The notes beneath the pieces are model-generated. The model was not told the DNA's origin. It did no database searches and was given only the letters and a program-made list of their open reading frames with translations. Source: Desulfovibrionaceae bacterium (GTDB lineage Bacteria > Desulfobacterota > Desulfovibrionia > Desulfovibrionales > Desulfovibrionaceae). Taken from it: DNA of 8,613 nt. Position numbers and translations under genes: made by a program. Below, one piece after another: positions 1 to 6,761 of this stretch. The stretch spans positions 1 to 8,613 of the forward strand of contig JAGADT010000071.1 of NCBI GenBank assembly GCA_017613475.1. Reading direction: 5' to 3'. Each line of letters opens with the position of its first letter. Position 1 is the first letter of the stretch.

Positions 1-1407
1 ATTGCCAAGACCGTGCCGGATAATCCCGACCTGCCCGGCAGCCGCGCCGCCAAGGCCATCCGCGCCTTTGAATCGCTGCATCCGTACAACATCAGCCAGA
101 AGGCGCAGATTATTGTGGAGACCTTTATGGAAACCACGCGGCACAAAATCGGCGGGCGCGGCAAGATGATGGTTGTTGCCTCATCCAGGCTGGCGGCCGT
201 GCGCTACTTTCATGAATGCCGGCGCTACATCAGGGAAAAGGGCTATGACGGCGTGCGCATTTTAGCGGCGTTCTCCGGCTCTGTTCACGATGCCGGCAAG
301 GAATACACGGAATCCGGCCTAAACCGCCGCCCAGACGGCAGCACAATAGCGGAAACGCAGACCAAGGCGGAATTCCACGAAAACTTCCATGTGCTCATCG
401 TCGCCGAAAAGTACCAGACAGGCTTTGACGAGCCGCTGCTGCATACCATGATTGTGGATAAGAAGCTCAAGGGCGTAAAGGCTGTGCAGACCCTTTCGCG
501 CCTGAACCGCACCTGCCGGGGCAAAACGGACACCTTCATCCTGGATTTCATCAACACGCGGGAGGATATCCAAAAGGCCTTCCAGCCCTTCTACCAGGAA
601 ACCATGCTGGAAAGCGAAGTCAATGCCGACCTGCTGTATAAGGTGCAGAAAGACCTGCGAGGCTTCGCCATCTATTCCGATGACGATATCAATGCCTTTG
701 CCGGGGAGTATTTCGGCTACAAAAAGCAGGATGCAAAGGCAATGGGGCGCATGACAAGCCTCCTCAAGCCCGTTGCCGACCGCTACAACAAGCTGCCCCC
801 GGATGGAAGGTACCAGTTCCGCCGCCTCTGCCGCAGCCTGGTCAAGTGGTACGGCTACATTTCCCAGGTGGTCCGGATGTTTGATAAGGAGCTGCACAGG
901 GAATGCACGTTCCTGCGCTGCCTGCTGGGGCTTCTCCCTGACGAAAAAGAGAAGATGATGGATCTTGAAGGAAAGCTGCGGCTTGAATACTACAAGCTGA
1001 AAAAGACCTTTGAAGGCAGCATACAGCTTGAGGAAAAGCCAGGCACCTACACGCCGGGCGGGCCAGGGGGCGATCCAAAGCCCGAAGAAAAGCAGCCGCT
1101 TGACGAAATCCTTGAAAAAATCAACGAGCAGTACAAGGGCGAATTTACCGAAGCCGACAAGGTGCTCCTGACGGCGCTGCGGGCAAAGCTCATGAGCGAC
1201 GCCAAGCTGCAGACTATGGCGCGTACCAGCGACCCGCTGATTTTCAAGGAAAGCATTTTCCCCAAAGTCTTTGAAACAGCCGCGCACGACAGCTACCTTG
1301 AATCGCAGGAAACCTATGAATCCCTGTTCAAGAATACGGCCAAGTACAAGGCCATCATGAGCGCGCTGGGTGCCGTCCTTTACAGGGAACTCAGAAATAA
1401 CCCGTGA
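1..1407 (+). CDS. hsdR: Type I restriction enzyme R subunit, C-terminal part (partial)
   Basis: This is the C-terminal part of the motor/endonuclease subunit of a type I restriction-modification system, which translocates DNA with ATP and cleaves unmethylated DNA in complex with HsdM and HsdS. The frame is open from base 1, so the gene begins upstream; 468 codons are visible and the GTG at 13 is not a real start. The second RecA-like helicase domain is recognisable: a motif IV-like segment MVVASSRLAAVRYF (about 169-210), a motif V region ending in AEKYQTGFDEP (391-435) and motif VI QTLSRLNR (487-510). A helical C-terminal domain follows. It contains a Gly/Pro-rich linker (about 1039-1095) and then the segment ILEKINEQYKGEFTEADK, typical of HsdR C-termini. 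The nuclease domain and Walker A motif would lie upstream, so I cannot judge whether the enzyme is intact. The gene ends with TGA at 1405-1407 with no sign of decay. hsdM and hsdS are not in the window. Confidence 0.93.
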   Translation: MAKTVPDNPDLPGSRAAKAIRAFESLHPYNISQKAQIIVETFMETTRHKIGGRGKMMVVASSRLAAVRYFHECRRYIREKGYDGVRILAAFSGSVHDAGKEYTESGLNRRPDGSTIAETQTKAEFHENFHVLIVAEKYQTGFDEPLLHTMIVDKKLKGVKAVQTLSRLNRTCRGKTDTFILDFINTREDIQKAFQPFYQETMLESEVNADLLYKVQKDLRGFAIYSDDDINAFAGEYFGYKKQDAKAMGRMTSLLKPVADRYNKLPPDGRYQFRRLCRSLVKWYGYISQVVRMFDKELHRECTFLRCLLGLLPDEKEKMMDLEGKLRLEYYKLKKTFEGSIQLEEKPGTYTPGGPGGDPKPEEKQPLDEILEKINEQYKGEFTEADKVLLTALRAKLMSDAKLQTMARTSDPLIFKESIFPKVFETAAHDSYLESQETYESLFKNTAKYKAIMSALGAVLYRELRNNP

Positions 1408-1423
1408 ACAGGGGTGATACAAA

Positions 1424-1441
1424 AAAGCGAGCCCCCGCTTT
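1424..1441 (+). terminator. Weak hairpin after hsdR, possible terminator
   Basis: Seventeen bases after the hsdR stop, AAAGCG (1424-1429) can pair with CGCTTT (1436-1441) across a six-base loop. The stem is short and the following T tract is only the three Ts of the stem itself plus TAT, so this is a poor intrinsic terminator. It is the only candidate between hsdR and the efflux operon. Confidence 0.25.
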
Positions 1442-1503
1442 ATCAGGAACATTCACAGCCCAAAGCCCCTTTCACGCGCGCTGCCTCCCATGCCTTGCGC
1501 GCA

Positions 1504-1547
1504 GTGGAAAAACGTGACACAGTAAAGTAAATCAATGGGTTTTCCAC
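1504..1547. repeat. 8-bp inverted repeat upstream of macA (possible operator)
   Basis: GTGGAAAA at 1504-1511 is repeated as its exact reverse complement TTTTCCAC at 1540-1547, with 28 bases between. The interval is AT-rich compared with its surroundings. The 3' arm ends about 58 bp before the macA start codon. The arms could be paired half-sites for a regulator or the base of a long hairpin. No convincing -35/-10 pair is visible inside; GTGACA at 1514-1519 resembles a -35 box but has no matching -10 at normal spacing. Confidence 0.45.
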
Positions 1548-1565
1548 GCCGCCGTGCCTGCGGCG
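1547..1565. repeat. GC-rich hairpin in the macA leader
   Basis: CGCCGC (1547-1552) and GCGGCG (1560-1565) form a perfect six-base-pair stem with a seven-base loop. The hairpin abuts the 3' arm of the GTGGAAAA/TTTTCCAC repeat. A nine-base direct repeat CGCCGTGCC (1550-1558 and 1564-1572) overlaps it. No T run follows, so it is not an intrinsic terminator. If transcribed, it would lie in the 5' leader about 40 bases before the macA start. Confidence 0.4.
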
Positions 1566-1605
1566 CCGTGCCCATGCGAACAGCACCATAACCAGGAACA
1601 CGGGC

Positions 1606-2811
1606 ATGAAAAAACTGCTTATTGCCTTGGCTGTCCTTATTCTCTGCGCGCTCGCCTACTTTTTTCTGCGCCCCTCAAATAAAAGCGATATCTCCTATCT
1701 GACGGAGCCCGTCATCATCGGCGATATCACCAAGCAGGTCACCGCAACGGGCGAAGTCAGCGCCGTGCAGCTTGTCAGCGTCGGCGCCCAGGTTTCCGGC
1801 CAGATCAAAAAGCTCCATGCCAAGCTTGGCCAGGAAGTCCGCAAGGGCGAGCTCATTGCCGAAATTGATTCCGTGCCGCAGGAAAACCAGCTCAATATCG
1901 ACAAGGCGAAGCTGGATTCCCTCAAAGCCCAGCTGGCTGCCAAAAAAGTTTCCCTGCGCGTGGCCCAGACCCAGTACAACAGGACCCTCAGCCTGCGGCA
2001 GCGGGACGCCGTCTCCCGCGAGGCGCTGGAAGACGCCGAAAACGCCCTGGAGCTGACCAAGGCGGAAGTGACCCAGCTTGAATCGCAGATCCGCCAGACG
2101 CAGATCGCCGTGGATACGGACAGGGTGAACCTTGGCTATACGCAGATCACGGCCCCGCTTGACGGCATAATTGTTTCCGTGCCCGTTGACGAAGGGCAAA
2201 CGGTAAACGCCAACCAGACCACGCCCACCATTGTGCAGATCGCGGACCTGAACACGATGGAGATTAAAATAGAAATTTCCGAAGGCGACATCTGCAACGT
2301 TGCGCCGGGGATGCCCATTGAATACACCATCCTTTCAAAGCCGGAAGAAACCTACCACGCCGTCCTCACCTCCATTGACCCGGGGCTGACCACGCTCACC
2401 AACGGCAGCTACAAGACAACAAGCTCCGGCAGCTCCATGTCTTCCTCTTCCTCATCCTCCACCAGCTCGGCCAGCGCCGTGTATTTTTACGGCAAAGCGC
2501 AGATCGACAACCGCAACGGCCCCCTGCGCATCGGCATGACCACGCAGAACGTCATCACCGTTTCCCAGTCCAAGAGCGTCCTGCTTGCGCCCATCATGAG
2601 CATTATCTCAACGAAACGGGGAAAATTTGTCCGCGTGCTGGATGAAAAGGGGGTTCCCCAGAAACGGGCCATTGCCACCGGACTCAATGACGGGGTCCAT
2701 GTGGAAATCCTTTCCGGCCTGAAGGAAGGCGAAAAAGTTGTGACGGCCCAGCTCACCACCAAGGAAATGCAGGATGAACTGACGCGGCGCAACCGCACCC
2801 CGCGGCGCTAA
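1606..2811 (+). CDS. macA: MacA-like periplasmic adaptor (membrane fusion protein) of a tripartite efflux pump
   Basis: This 401-residue protein belongs to the HlyD/MacA adaptor family, which links an inner-membrane ABC transporter to an outer-membrane channel. An N-terminal hydrophobic helix (residues about 4-21, after MKK) should anchor it in the inner membrane. The two lipoyl-like half-motifs lie at about 50-90 and 178-212 (the second with ITAPLDGIIVSVPVDEGQTV). They flank a long alpha-helical coiled-coil hairpin (about 92-172) rich in Lys, Gln, Leu and Glu. A beta-barrel domain follows from about 217. It is interrupted by a Ser/Thr-rich stretch (271-290, seven consecutive Ser at 279-285) and continues with a GPLRIGMTTQNVI segment like that of MacA proteins. 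The start ATG has AGGAA seven bases upstream (1594-1598). The stop is 16 bp before the macB start, so the two are probably cotranscribed and cooperate. The transported substrate cannot be read from the sequence. Confidence 0.92.
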   Translation: MKKLLIALAVLILCALAYFFLRPSNKSDISYLTEPVIIGDITKQVTATGEVSAVQLVSVGAQVSGQIKKLHAKLGQEVRKGELIAEIDSVPQENQLNIDKAKLDSLKAQLAAKKVSLRVAQTQYNRTLSLRQRDAVSREALEDAENALELTKAEVTQLESQIRQTQIAVDTDRVNLGYTQITAPLDGIIVSVPVDEGQTVNANQTTPTIVQIADLNTMEIKIEISEGDICNVAPGMPIEYTILSKPEETYHAVLTSIDPGLTTLTNGSYKTTSSGSSMSSSSSSSTSSASAVYFYGKAQIDNRNGPLRIGMTTQNVITVSQSKSVLLAPIMSIISTKRGKFVRVLDEKGVPQKRAIATGLNDGVHVEILSGLKEGEKVVTAQLTTKEMQDELTRRNRTPRR

Positions 2812-2827
2812 GAGGCAGGAGCCCGCA

Positions 2828-4774
2828 ATGAACATTATTGAAATGGAGAATATCAACAGGTTCTTTGGCACGGGGGCAAACCGCGTCCATGTCCTGAAAG
2901 ATATTTCTTTCTCCGTGGCTGAGGGCGACTTTGTTGCCATTATCGGCCAGTCGGGATCCGGCAAGTCCACCCTGATGAACATTATCGGCTGCCTTGACGT
3001 GCAGACCTCAGGCTCCTGCCGCATTGACGGCAAGGACACGGCAACGATGTCGCCAGACCAGCTCGCGGCGCTGCGGGGCAAATACATCGGCTTTATCTTC
3101 CAGCGCTACAACCTGCTCAGCACGCTTTCCGCAACGGAAAACGTGGCGCTGCCAGCCGTGTATGTGGGCATGTCCCACGCGGCCAGGACCAAACGGGCCG
3201 AAAACCTCCTGACTGAGCTTGGGCTTGAAGAAAAGCTTGCAAACCGCCCCACGGAGCTTTCCGGCGGGCAGCAGCAGCGCGTGAGCATTGCCCGCGCCCT
3301 CATGAACGGCGGCAGCCTTATCCTTGCCGATGAGCCTACAGGCGCGCTGGATTCCAAAAGCGGCGACAACGTCATGGTCATCCTTGAAGAGCTCAACCGC
3401 CGGGGGCATACCGTCATTGTGGTCACCCATGACCACAAGGTGGCAGCCCACGCCAGCCGCCTGATCGAAATCAAGGACGGGCGCATCATTTCAGACACCC
3501 GCAACACGCCGCAGCCCACGCCTGTCCCCCGGGAAAAGGAAAAGCAGGCGCCGCGCTCCTGGCTGCGCAACAGGATGGACCAGTTTTCCGAAGCCTTCAG
3601 GATGTCTGTGCAGGCCATCCTTTCGCACAAAATGCGCTCCCTCCTGACCATGCTTGGCATCATCATCGGCATCGCCTCCGTTGTTTCCGTTGTTGCCCTG
3701 GGCAAGGGATCGCAGGAAAAAATCATCGCGAACATCAGCGCCATGGGCACCAATACCATCGACGTGTACCCGGGCACAGGCTTTGGCGACCGCCTTTCAG
3801 GCCGGGTCAAGACGCTGACCGTGGCTGACGCGGAAATACTGGGCAGGCAGACCTACATCGACAGCGTAACGCCCAACACAACAAAAAACGGCTCCCTTGT
3901 GTTCCGCAACCAAACGCTGACCGCGCAGATCAACGGCGTGGGCGAGCAGTACTTTGCGGTAAAGGCCATGAATAAGAGCCAGGGGCGCCTCTTCCTGCGC
4001 CAGGAAGTCCGCTCGAACGCCTCCTACGTTGTCATTGATGACAACACCTACCAAAAGCTCTTCCCCGGCAAGGAAAACCCCATTGGGCAGGTCATCCTCT
4101 TCAACCGCCAGCCCCTTATCATCCTGGGCGTGCTTGAAAAGCAGGATGTTTCTTTCGGGCCCAATTCCGATACGCTGAAGCTCTACGCGCCCTATACGAC
4201 CGTGATGAAAAAAATCACGGGCGAAAAGCACATTTCTTCCATTACGGCGAAAATAAAGGACAGCGTCCGCCCGCTGATGGCCGAAAAAAACCTGACGGCC
4301 CTCCTTACGGCGCGGCATGGGAAGCAGGATTTCTTCACCGTCAATACCGACAGCATCAAAAAAACCATCGAGAGCACCACAGGCACCATGCGGCTCCTTA
4401 TTTCAGGCATTGCCGTCATCTCCCTGGTGGTCGGCGGCATCGGCGTCATGAACATCATGCTGGTATCCGTGACCGAACGCACAAGGGAAATCGGCGTGCG
4501 CATGGCCGTTGGCGCAAGAAGAATCAACATCCTTGAGCAGTTCCTCATTGAAGCCGTGCTGATCTGCATAGTAGGCGGCGTCCTGGGCATCCTCTTCTCT
4601 TACCTGATCGGCATTGTTTTTTCGGCCTTCGTCAAGGATTTTGCCATGTCCTATTCAGCCAGCTCCATGGTTGTCGCCCTGGTCTGCTCTTCGCTGATCG
4701 GCATTCTTTTTGGCTTTGTCCCCGCAAGAAACGCCTCGCGCCTCAACCCCATTGACGCGCTTTCAAGGGAATAA
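2828..4774 (+). CDS. macB: MacB-like ABC transporter, fused ATPase and permease
   Basis: This 648-residue protein has the MacB arrangement: an N-terminal ABC ATPase, then four membrane helices with a large periplasmic domain. It should act as a dimer that uses ATP to drive export through the MacA adaptor and an outer-membrane channel. Visible ATPase motifs are Walker A GQSGSGKST (40-48), Q-loop Gln92, signature LSGGQ (144-148), Walker B LILADE (164-169), D-loop GALD (172-175) and switch His201. A charged cytoplasmic linker (about 215-268) leads to TM1 (about 273-293). The periplasmic domain spans about 295-520. TM2 (about 523-548) is followed by the conserved ERTREIGVRMAVGA coupling segment; TM3 is at about 574-598 and TM4 at about 614-636. 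All catalytic motifs are intact and the length matches the family. AGGAG at 2817-2821, six bases before ATG, supports the start. The nine-base gap to the next gene indicates an operon. Known MacB substrates include macrolides, peptides and haem precursors; the one used here is unknown. Confidence 0.96.
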   Translation: MNIIEMENINRFFGTGANRVHVLKDISFSVAEGDFVAIIGQSGSGKSTLMNIIGCLDVQTSGSCRIDGKDTATMSPDQLAALRGKYIGFIFQRYNLLSTLSATENVALPAVYVGMSHAARTKRAENLLTELGLEEKLANRPTELSGGQQQRVSIARALMNGGSLILADEPTGALDSKSGDNVMVILEELNRRGHTVIVVTHDHKVAAHASRLIEIKDGRIISDTRNTPQPTPVPREKEKQAPRSWLRNRMDQFSEAFRMSVQAILSHKMRSLLTMLGIIIGIASVVSVVALGKGSQEKIIANISAMGTNTIDVYPGTGFGDRLSGRVKTLTVADAEILGRQTYIDSVTPNTTKNGSLVFRNQTLTAQINGVGEQYFAVKAMNKSQGRLFLRQEVRSNASYVVIDDNTYQKLFPGKENPIGQVILFNRQPLIILGVLEKQDVSFGPNSDTLKLYAPYTTVMKKITGEKHISSITAKIKDSVRPLMAEKNLTALLTARHGKQDFFTVNTDSIKKTIESTTGTMRLLISGIAVISLVVGGIGVMNIMLVSVTERTREIGVRMAVGARRINILEQFLIEAVLICIVGGVLGILFSYLIGIVFSAFVKDFAMSYSASSMVVALVCSSLIGILFGFVPARNASRLNPIDALSRE

Positions 4775-4783
4775 GGTAGATCA

Positions 4784-6157
4784 ATGAACAAAAAGCTGCC
4801 CCTTTATCCCCTTCTCCTCTCCGCACTCCTCCTCTCTTTCGGCGGGTGCGGACCCCTCCCCAAGCAGCCGGCAAGCCTGCCCATCCTCACGGCGGAAGAA
4901 ACTGCCAGGCGCTACCAGCTTGACAGCGAATGGTGGCACCGCTACGGCTCCCCCTCGCTGGATAAAACCGTCAGCACGGCGCTGGAAAGAAACCTCGACC
5001 TGACAAAAGCCGCGATTCTTGTGAACCGCTCCTGCTACGAGGCAAACCTCATCGGCGCGAACCTGGTCCCCACCTTCTCCGCTGAAAATGCCATTTCGGC
5101 AAGCAAGGACCTTTCGGGAAAAAGCGGAACGGTCCACCAATACAGCACAGGGCTTTCGCTCAACTACGAGGTGGACCTGTGGAAGCGCCTGCGCCATGCC
5201 AAAAGCGCCGCCCAATGGGAAACGCTGGCCACGGCCGCCGATCTGGAGAGCACAAGGCTTGCCCTCATCAACAATGCTGTTGATGCCTGGTTCAGCCTCC
5301 GCTACCTGGAAAAAGCCATCAGCATTGTTGAACGCTATGTGGGGCGCTACAGGAAGCTGGCTGAACTCGTCACCATAAAGTATGACCTGGGCAAAATCGA
5401 TTCCGTTGAGCCGCTGCAGGCCGGGCAGTCGCTCCTGGCGGCCCAGAACAGGCTGCTTGCCCTGCAGGCGGAAAAGCGCAGTGAGGAAGCAAGGCTCAAG
5501 ACGCTCCTGAACCTCAGGCCTGACGAGCCCCTGCCCCCCCAGTATGGGGATATCATGGCCTTTTCCTCCCTGCCCGTTGCATTGGATGTGCCCGTTGCCG
5601 CCCTCTCCGCCAGGCCCGATATCCGCGCGGCGGAACAGCGGGTGAAAAGCTCCTTCAGCTCTGTTGAAGCGCAGAGGGCCGAATGGCTCCCGCGCCTCAG
5701 CATCGGCTCCGCGCTGCGCATGGAAGCCAGGAAACGCTCGCAGTGGTTTGACGCGCCCTTCCTCAGCGGATTCGTAAGCTTCACCCTGCCCTTCCTTGAC
5801 TGGAACAGCCTGCGCTGGGAGCTGAAAATTTCAGAAAGCAGCTTTGAGCTTGCCAAAATCGAGCTGCAGAAAGCCGTGACAACGGCGCTGAATGAAGTGG
5901 ATGCTGCCTACGTCGCCTGGGAAAAGAAAAGGGACACGGTGAAAAACTTCAGGGAACGCTGCAGGAAAAGCGAAAAGATCGCCAGCTACTACGAAGCCCG
6001 CTACGATGCAGGCGCCGCGGAATTGAAAGACTACCTGGAAGCCCTGAACAACGCGGACACGGATACGCTTTCCCTCCTGGAAAACCACTACCAGCAGCTT
6101 TCCTATGAAAACGCGGTCTACAAGTCCATGGGCGGAAGATATCTGCCAAAGAAATAG
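4784..6157 (+). CDS. Outer-membrane efflux factor lipoprotein (OprM/NodT type)
   Basis: This 457-residue protein resembles the TolC/OprM/NodT outer-membrane factors, trimeric channels that take substrate from an adaptor-transporter pair across the outer membrane. It starts with a lipoprotein-type signal: a basic MNKK, a hydrophobic stretch to residue 19 and Cys22 in the context FGGC. Cys22 is the likely lipidated residue, although Phe at -3 makes the lipobox slightly degenerate. Two OEP-type repeats follow, roughly residues 55-245 and 265-450. The second opens with the family hallmark LSARPDIRAAEQRV (274-287). Long amphipathic helices with Ala, Glu, Lys and Leu fit the periplasmic tunnel. The ATG lies nine bases after the macB stop, and an AAGG motif overlapping that stop codon (4773-4776) can serve as ribosome binding site, so translation may be coupled. 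Placement after macA and macB makes it the dedicated exit duct of this pump. Confidence 0.93.
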   Translation: MNKKLPLYPLLLSALLLSFGGCGPLPKQPASLPILTAEETARRYQLDSEWWHRYGSPSLDKTVSTALERNLDLTKAAILVNRSCYEANLIGANLVPTFSAENAISASKDLSGKSGTVHQYSTGLSLNYEVDLWKRLRHAKSAAQWETLATAADLESTRLALINNAVDAWFSLRYLEKAISIVERYVGRYRKLAELVTIKYDLGKIDSVEPLQAGQSLLAAQNRLLALQAEKRSEEARLKTLLNLRPDEPLPPQYGDIMAFSSLPVALDVPVAALSARPDIRAAEQRVKSSFSSVEAQRAEWLPRLSIGSALRMEARKRSQWFDAPFLSGFVSFTLPFLDWNSLRWELKISESSFELAKIELQKAVTTALNEVDAAYVAWEKKRDTVKNFRERCRKSEKIASYYEARYDAGAAELKDYLEALNNADTDTLSLLENHYQQLSYENAVYKSMGGRYLPKK

Positions 6158-6171
6158 GCGCAGATGCGCCT
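6156..6171. repeat. Hairpin overlapping the stop of the outer-membrane factor gene
   Basis: AGGCGCA (6156-6162) and TGCGCCT (6165-6171) pair perfectly with a two-base loop, or six pairs with a four-base loop. The stem begins inside the TAG stop codon. It is followed by CTGTGAAAA rather than a T tract, so it is a poor intrinsic terminator. It could instead protect the 3' end of the operon mRNA. Confidence 0.4.
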
Positions 6172-6182
6172 CTGTGAAAAAA

Positions 6183-6230
6183 CTGGCAAAAGCCTTGCCA
6201 AAGGCAGATGCAGCCAGGGGCACCCCGTGC
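6183..6230. repeat. Two further short hairpins downstream of the efflux operon
   Basis: TGGCAA (6183-6188) pairs with TTGCCA (6194-6199), and GGCAC (6218-6222) pairs with GTGCC (6226-6230). With the hairpin at the stop codon this makes three stems within 75 bases. They may form a structured 3' untranslated region. Neither stem is followed by a T run. Confidence 0.3.
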
Positions 6231-6271
6231 CTGCAGGCGCTGGCGCAGTGCCGCGTGAACATGCGAATGCC

Positions 6272-6300
6272 TTGACAAGGAAAACAGATAACCCTACAAG
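6272..6300 (+). promoter_or_regulatory. Sigma70-like promoter for the TraR-like gene
   Basis: A perfect TTGACA (6272-6277) is followed after 17 bases by TACAAG (6295-6300), which matches four of six positions of the -10 consensus. Transcription would start near 6307 and give a leader of about 95 bases before the ATG at 6403. The spacing is ideal and the position fits a separate transcription unit after the efflux operon. This is a pattern match only. Confidence 0.5.
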
Positions 6301-6365
6301 CTCACGGCGTATGTGCCTAGCTCAGCGCCCGGGCCAGCATTAGGACAAGCTGATAACAGTTAACA

Positions 6366-6381
6366 GGCTGCCGCGGCAGCC
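6366..6381. promoter_or_regulatory. 16-bp perfect palindrome in the leader of the TraR-like gene
   Basis: GGCTGCCGCGGCAGCC reads the same on both strands. It ends 21 bases before the ATG at 6403 and just before the ribosome binding site AGG (6393-6395). As DNA it could be an operator for a dimeric regulator. As RNA it would form a stable seven-pair hairpin that could affect initiation. The sequence after it (ATTCTTTC) is not a clear T tract, so a terminator is less likely. Confidence 0.4.
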
Positions 6382-6402
6382 ATTCTTTCATCAGGTGCAT
6401 GT

Positions 6403-6624
6403 ATGGATACGTTTGACCAAGCACAGGAACTTGAACGACTCAGCAGAGAATCCGCCTTATCACGTGCCAGGTGGCGCCCCTACAGCGAAGGTCCGGAATG
6501 GATCAACGGCGTAGCCTGCTGCCGCAACTGCGGGGAACCCATCCCTCCCAAACGGCTTGCCGCCATTCCCGGCGTCGGCCTCTGCCGCGCCTGCCAGGAA
6601 GAGGAAGAAAAAGAATACAGCTAG
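6403..6624 (+). CDS. Small TraR/DksA-family C4 zinc-finger protein
   Basis: This 73-residue protein matches the short, phage-type branch of the TraR/DksA family. Members bind in the secondary channel of RNA polymerase and alter promoter response, in part like DksA with ppGpp. An acidic N-terminal helix (MDTFDQAQELERLSRESALSRAR) precedes a zinc ribbon with Cys40, Cys43, Cys61 and Cys64. The C-x2-C-x17-C-x2-C spacing is the DksA/TraR signature. The segments CGEPIPPKRLAAIPGVGLCRAC are near-canonical for the family, and a Glu-rich tail follows. It lacks the long coiled coil of full-length DksA, as TraR does. AGG seven bases before ATG supports the start; the ATG at 6399 leads only to a six-codon frame. 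The gene has its own promoter candidate and ends before a strong terminator, so it is probably monocistronic. Such genes are frequent in prophages, but no other phage gene is visible here. Confidence 0.88.
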   Translation: MDTFDQAQELERLSRESALSRARWRPYSEGPEWINGVACCRNCGEPIPPKRLAAIPGVGLCRACQEEEEKEYS

Positions 6625-6635
6625 CCAGCGTCCAA

Positions 6636-6665
6636 AGGCAGGCGGATGCCAAACGCTCCCTGCCT
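6636..6665. repeat. Inverted repeat after the TraR-like gene
   Basis: AGGCAGG (6636-6642) is repeated in inverse as CCTGCCT (6659-6665) with 16 bases between. It starts 12 bases after the stop codon at 6624 and is followed by GCGATTTTGG, a very short T run. It may be a weak upstream terminator or part of the 3' untranslated region; the main terminator lies about 45 bases further on. Confidence 0.3.
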
Positions 6666-6709
6666 GCGATTTTGGAACAAGGCTTCCTGAGTTGGTGAGC
6701 AGCCCATAA

Positions 6710-6742
6710 AAAAGGGACATTTCTCAAAGAAATGTCCCTTTT
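6710..6742. terminator. Strong bidirectional intrinsic terminator
   Basis: AAAAGGGACATTTCT (6710-6724) and AGAAATGTCCCTTTT (6728-6742) form a perfect 15-pair stem with the three-base loop CAA. On the + strand the stem runs into TTTTCCTTTT. On the - strand it is followed by a run of Ts, from the A run at 6708-6713. It can therefore end both the TraR-like transcript and the convergent aqpZ transcript, whose stop codon lies 19 bp away. Confidence 0.95.
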
Positions 6743-6761
6743 CCTTTTGGAAAAAAACGGA

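Noticed and set aside
319..1452. Long 377-codon open frame on the - strand inside hsdR
   Set aside because: It is antisense to a gene with clear helicase motifs, and its translation shows no recognisable domain. High GC content favours such antisense frames.
6460..6720. Open frames on both strands over the TraR-like gene
   Set aside because: The + strand 73-residue frame carries the C4 zinc signature and a ribosome binding site; the others have neither and run into the terminator stem.
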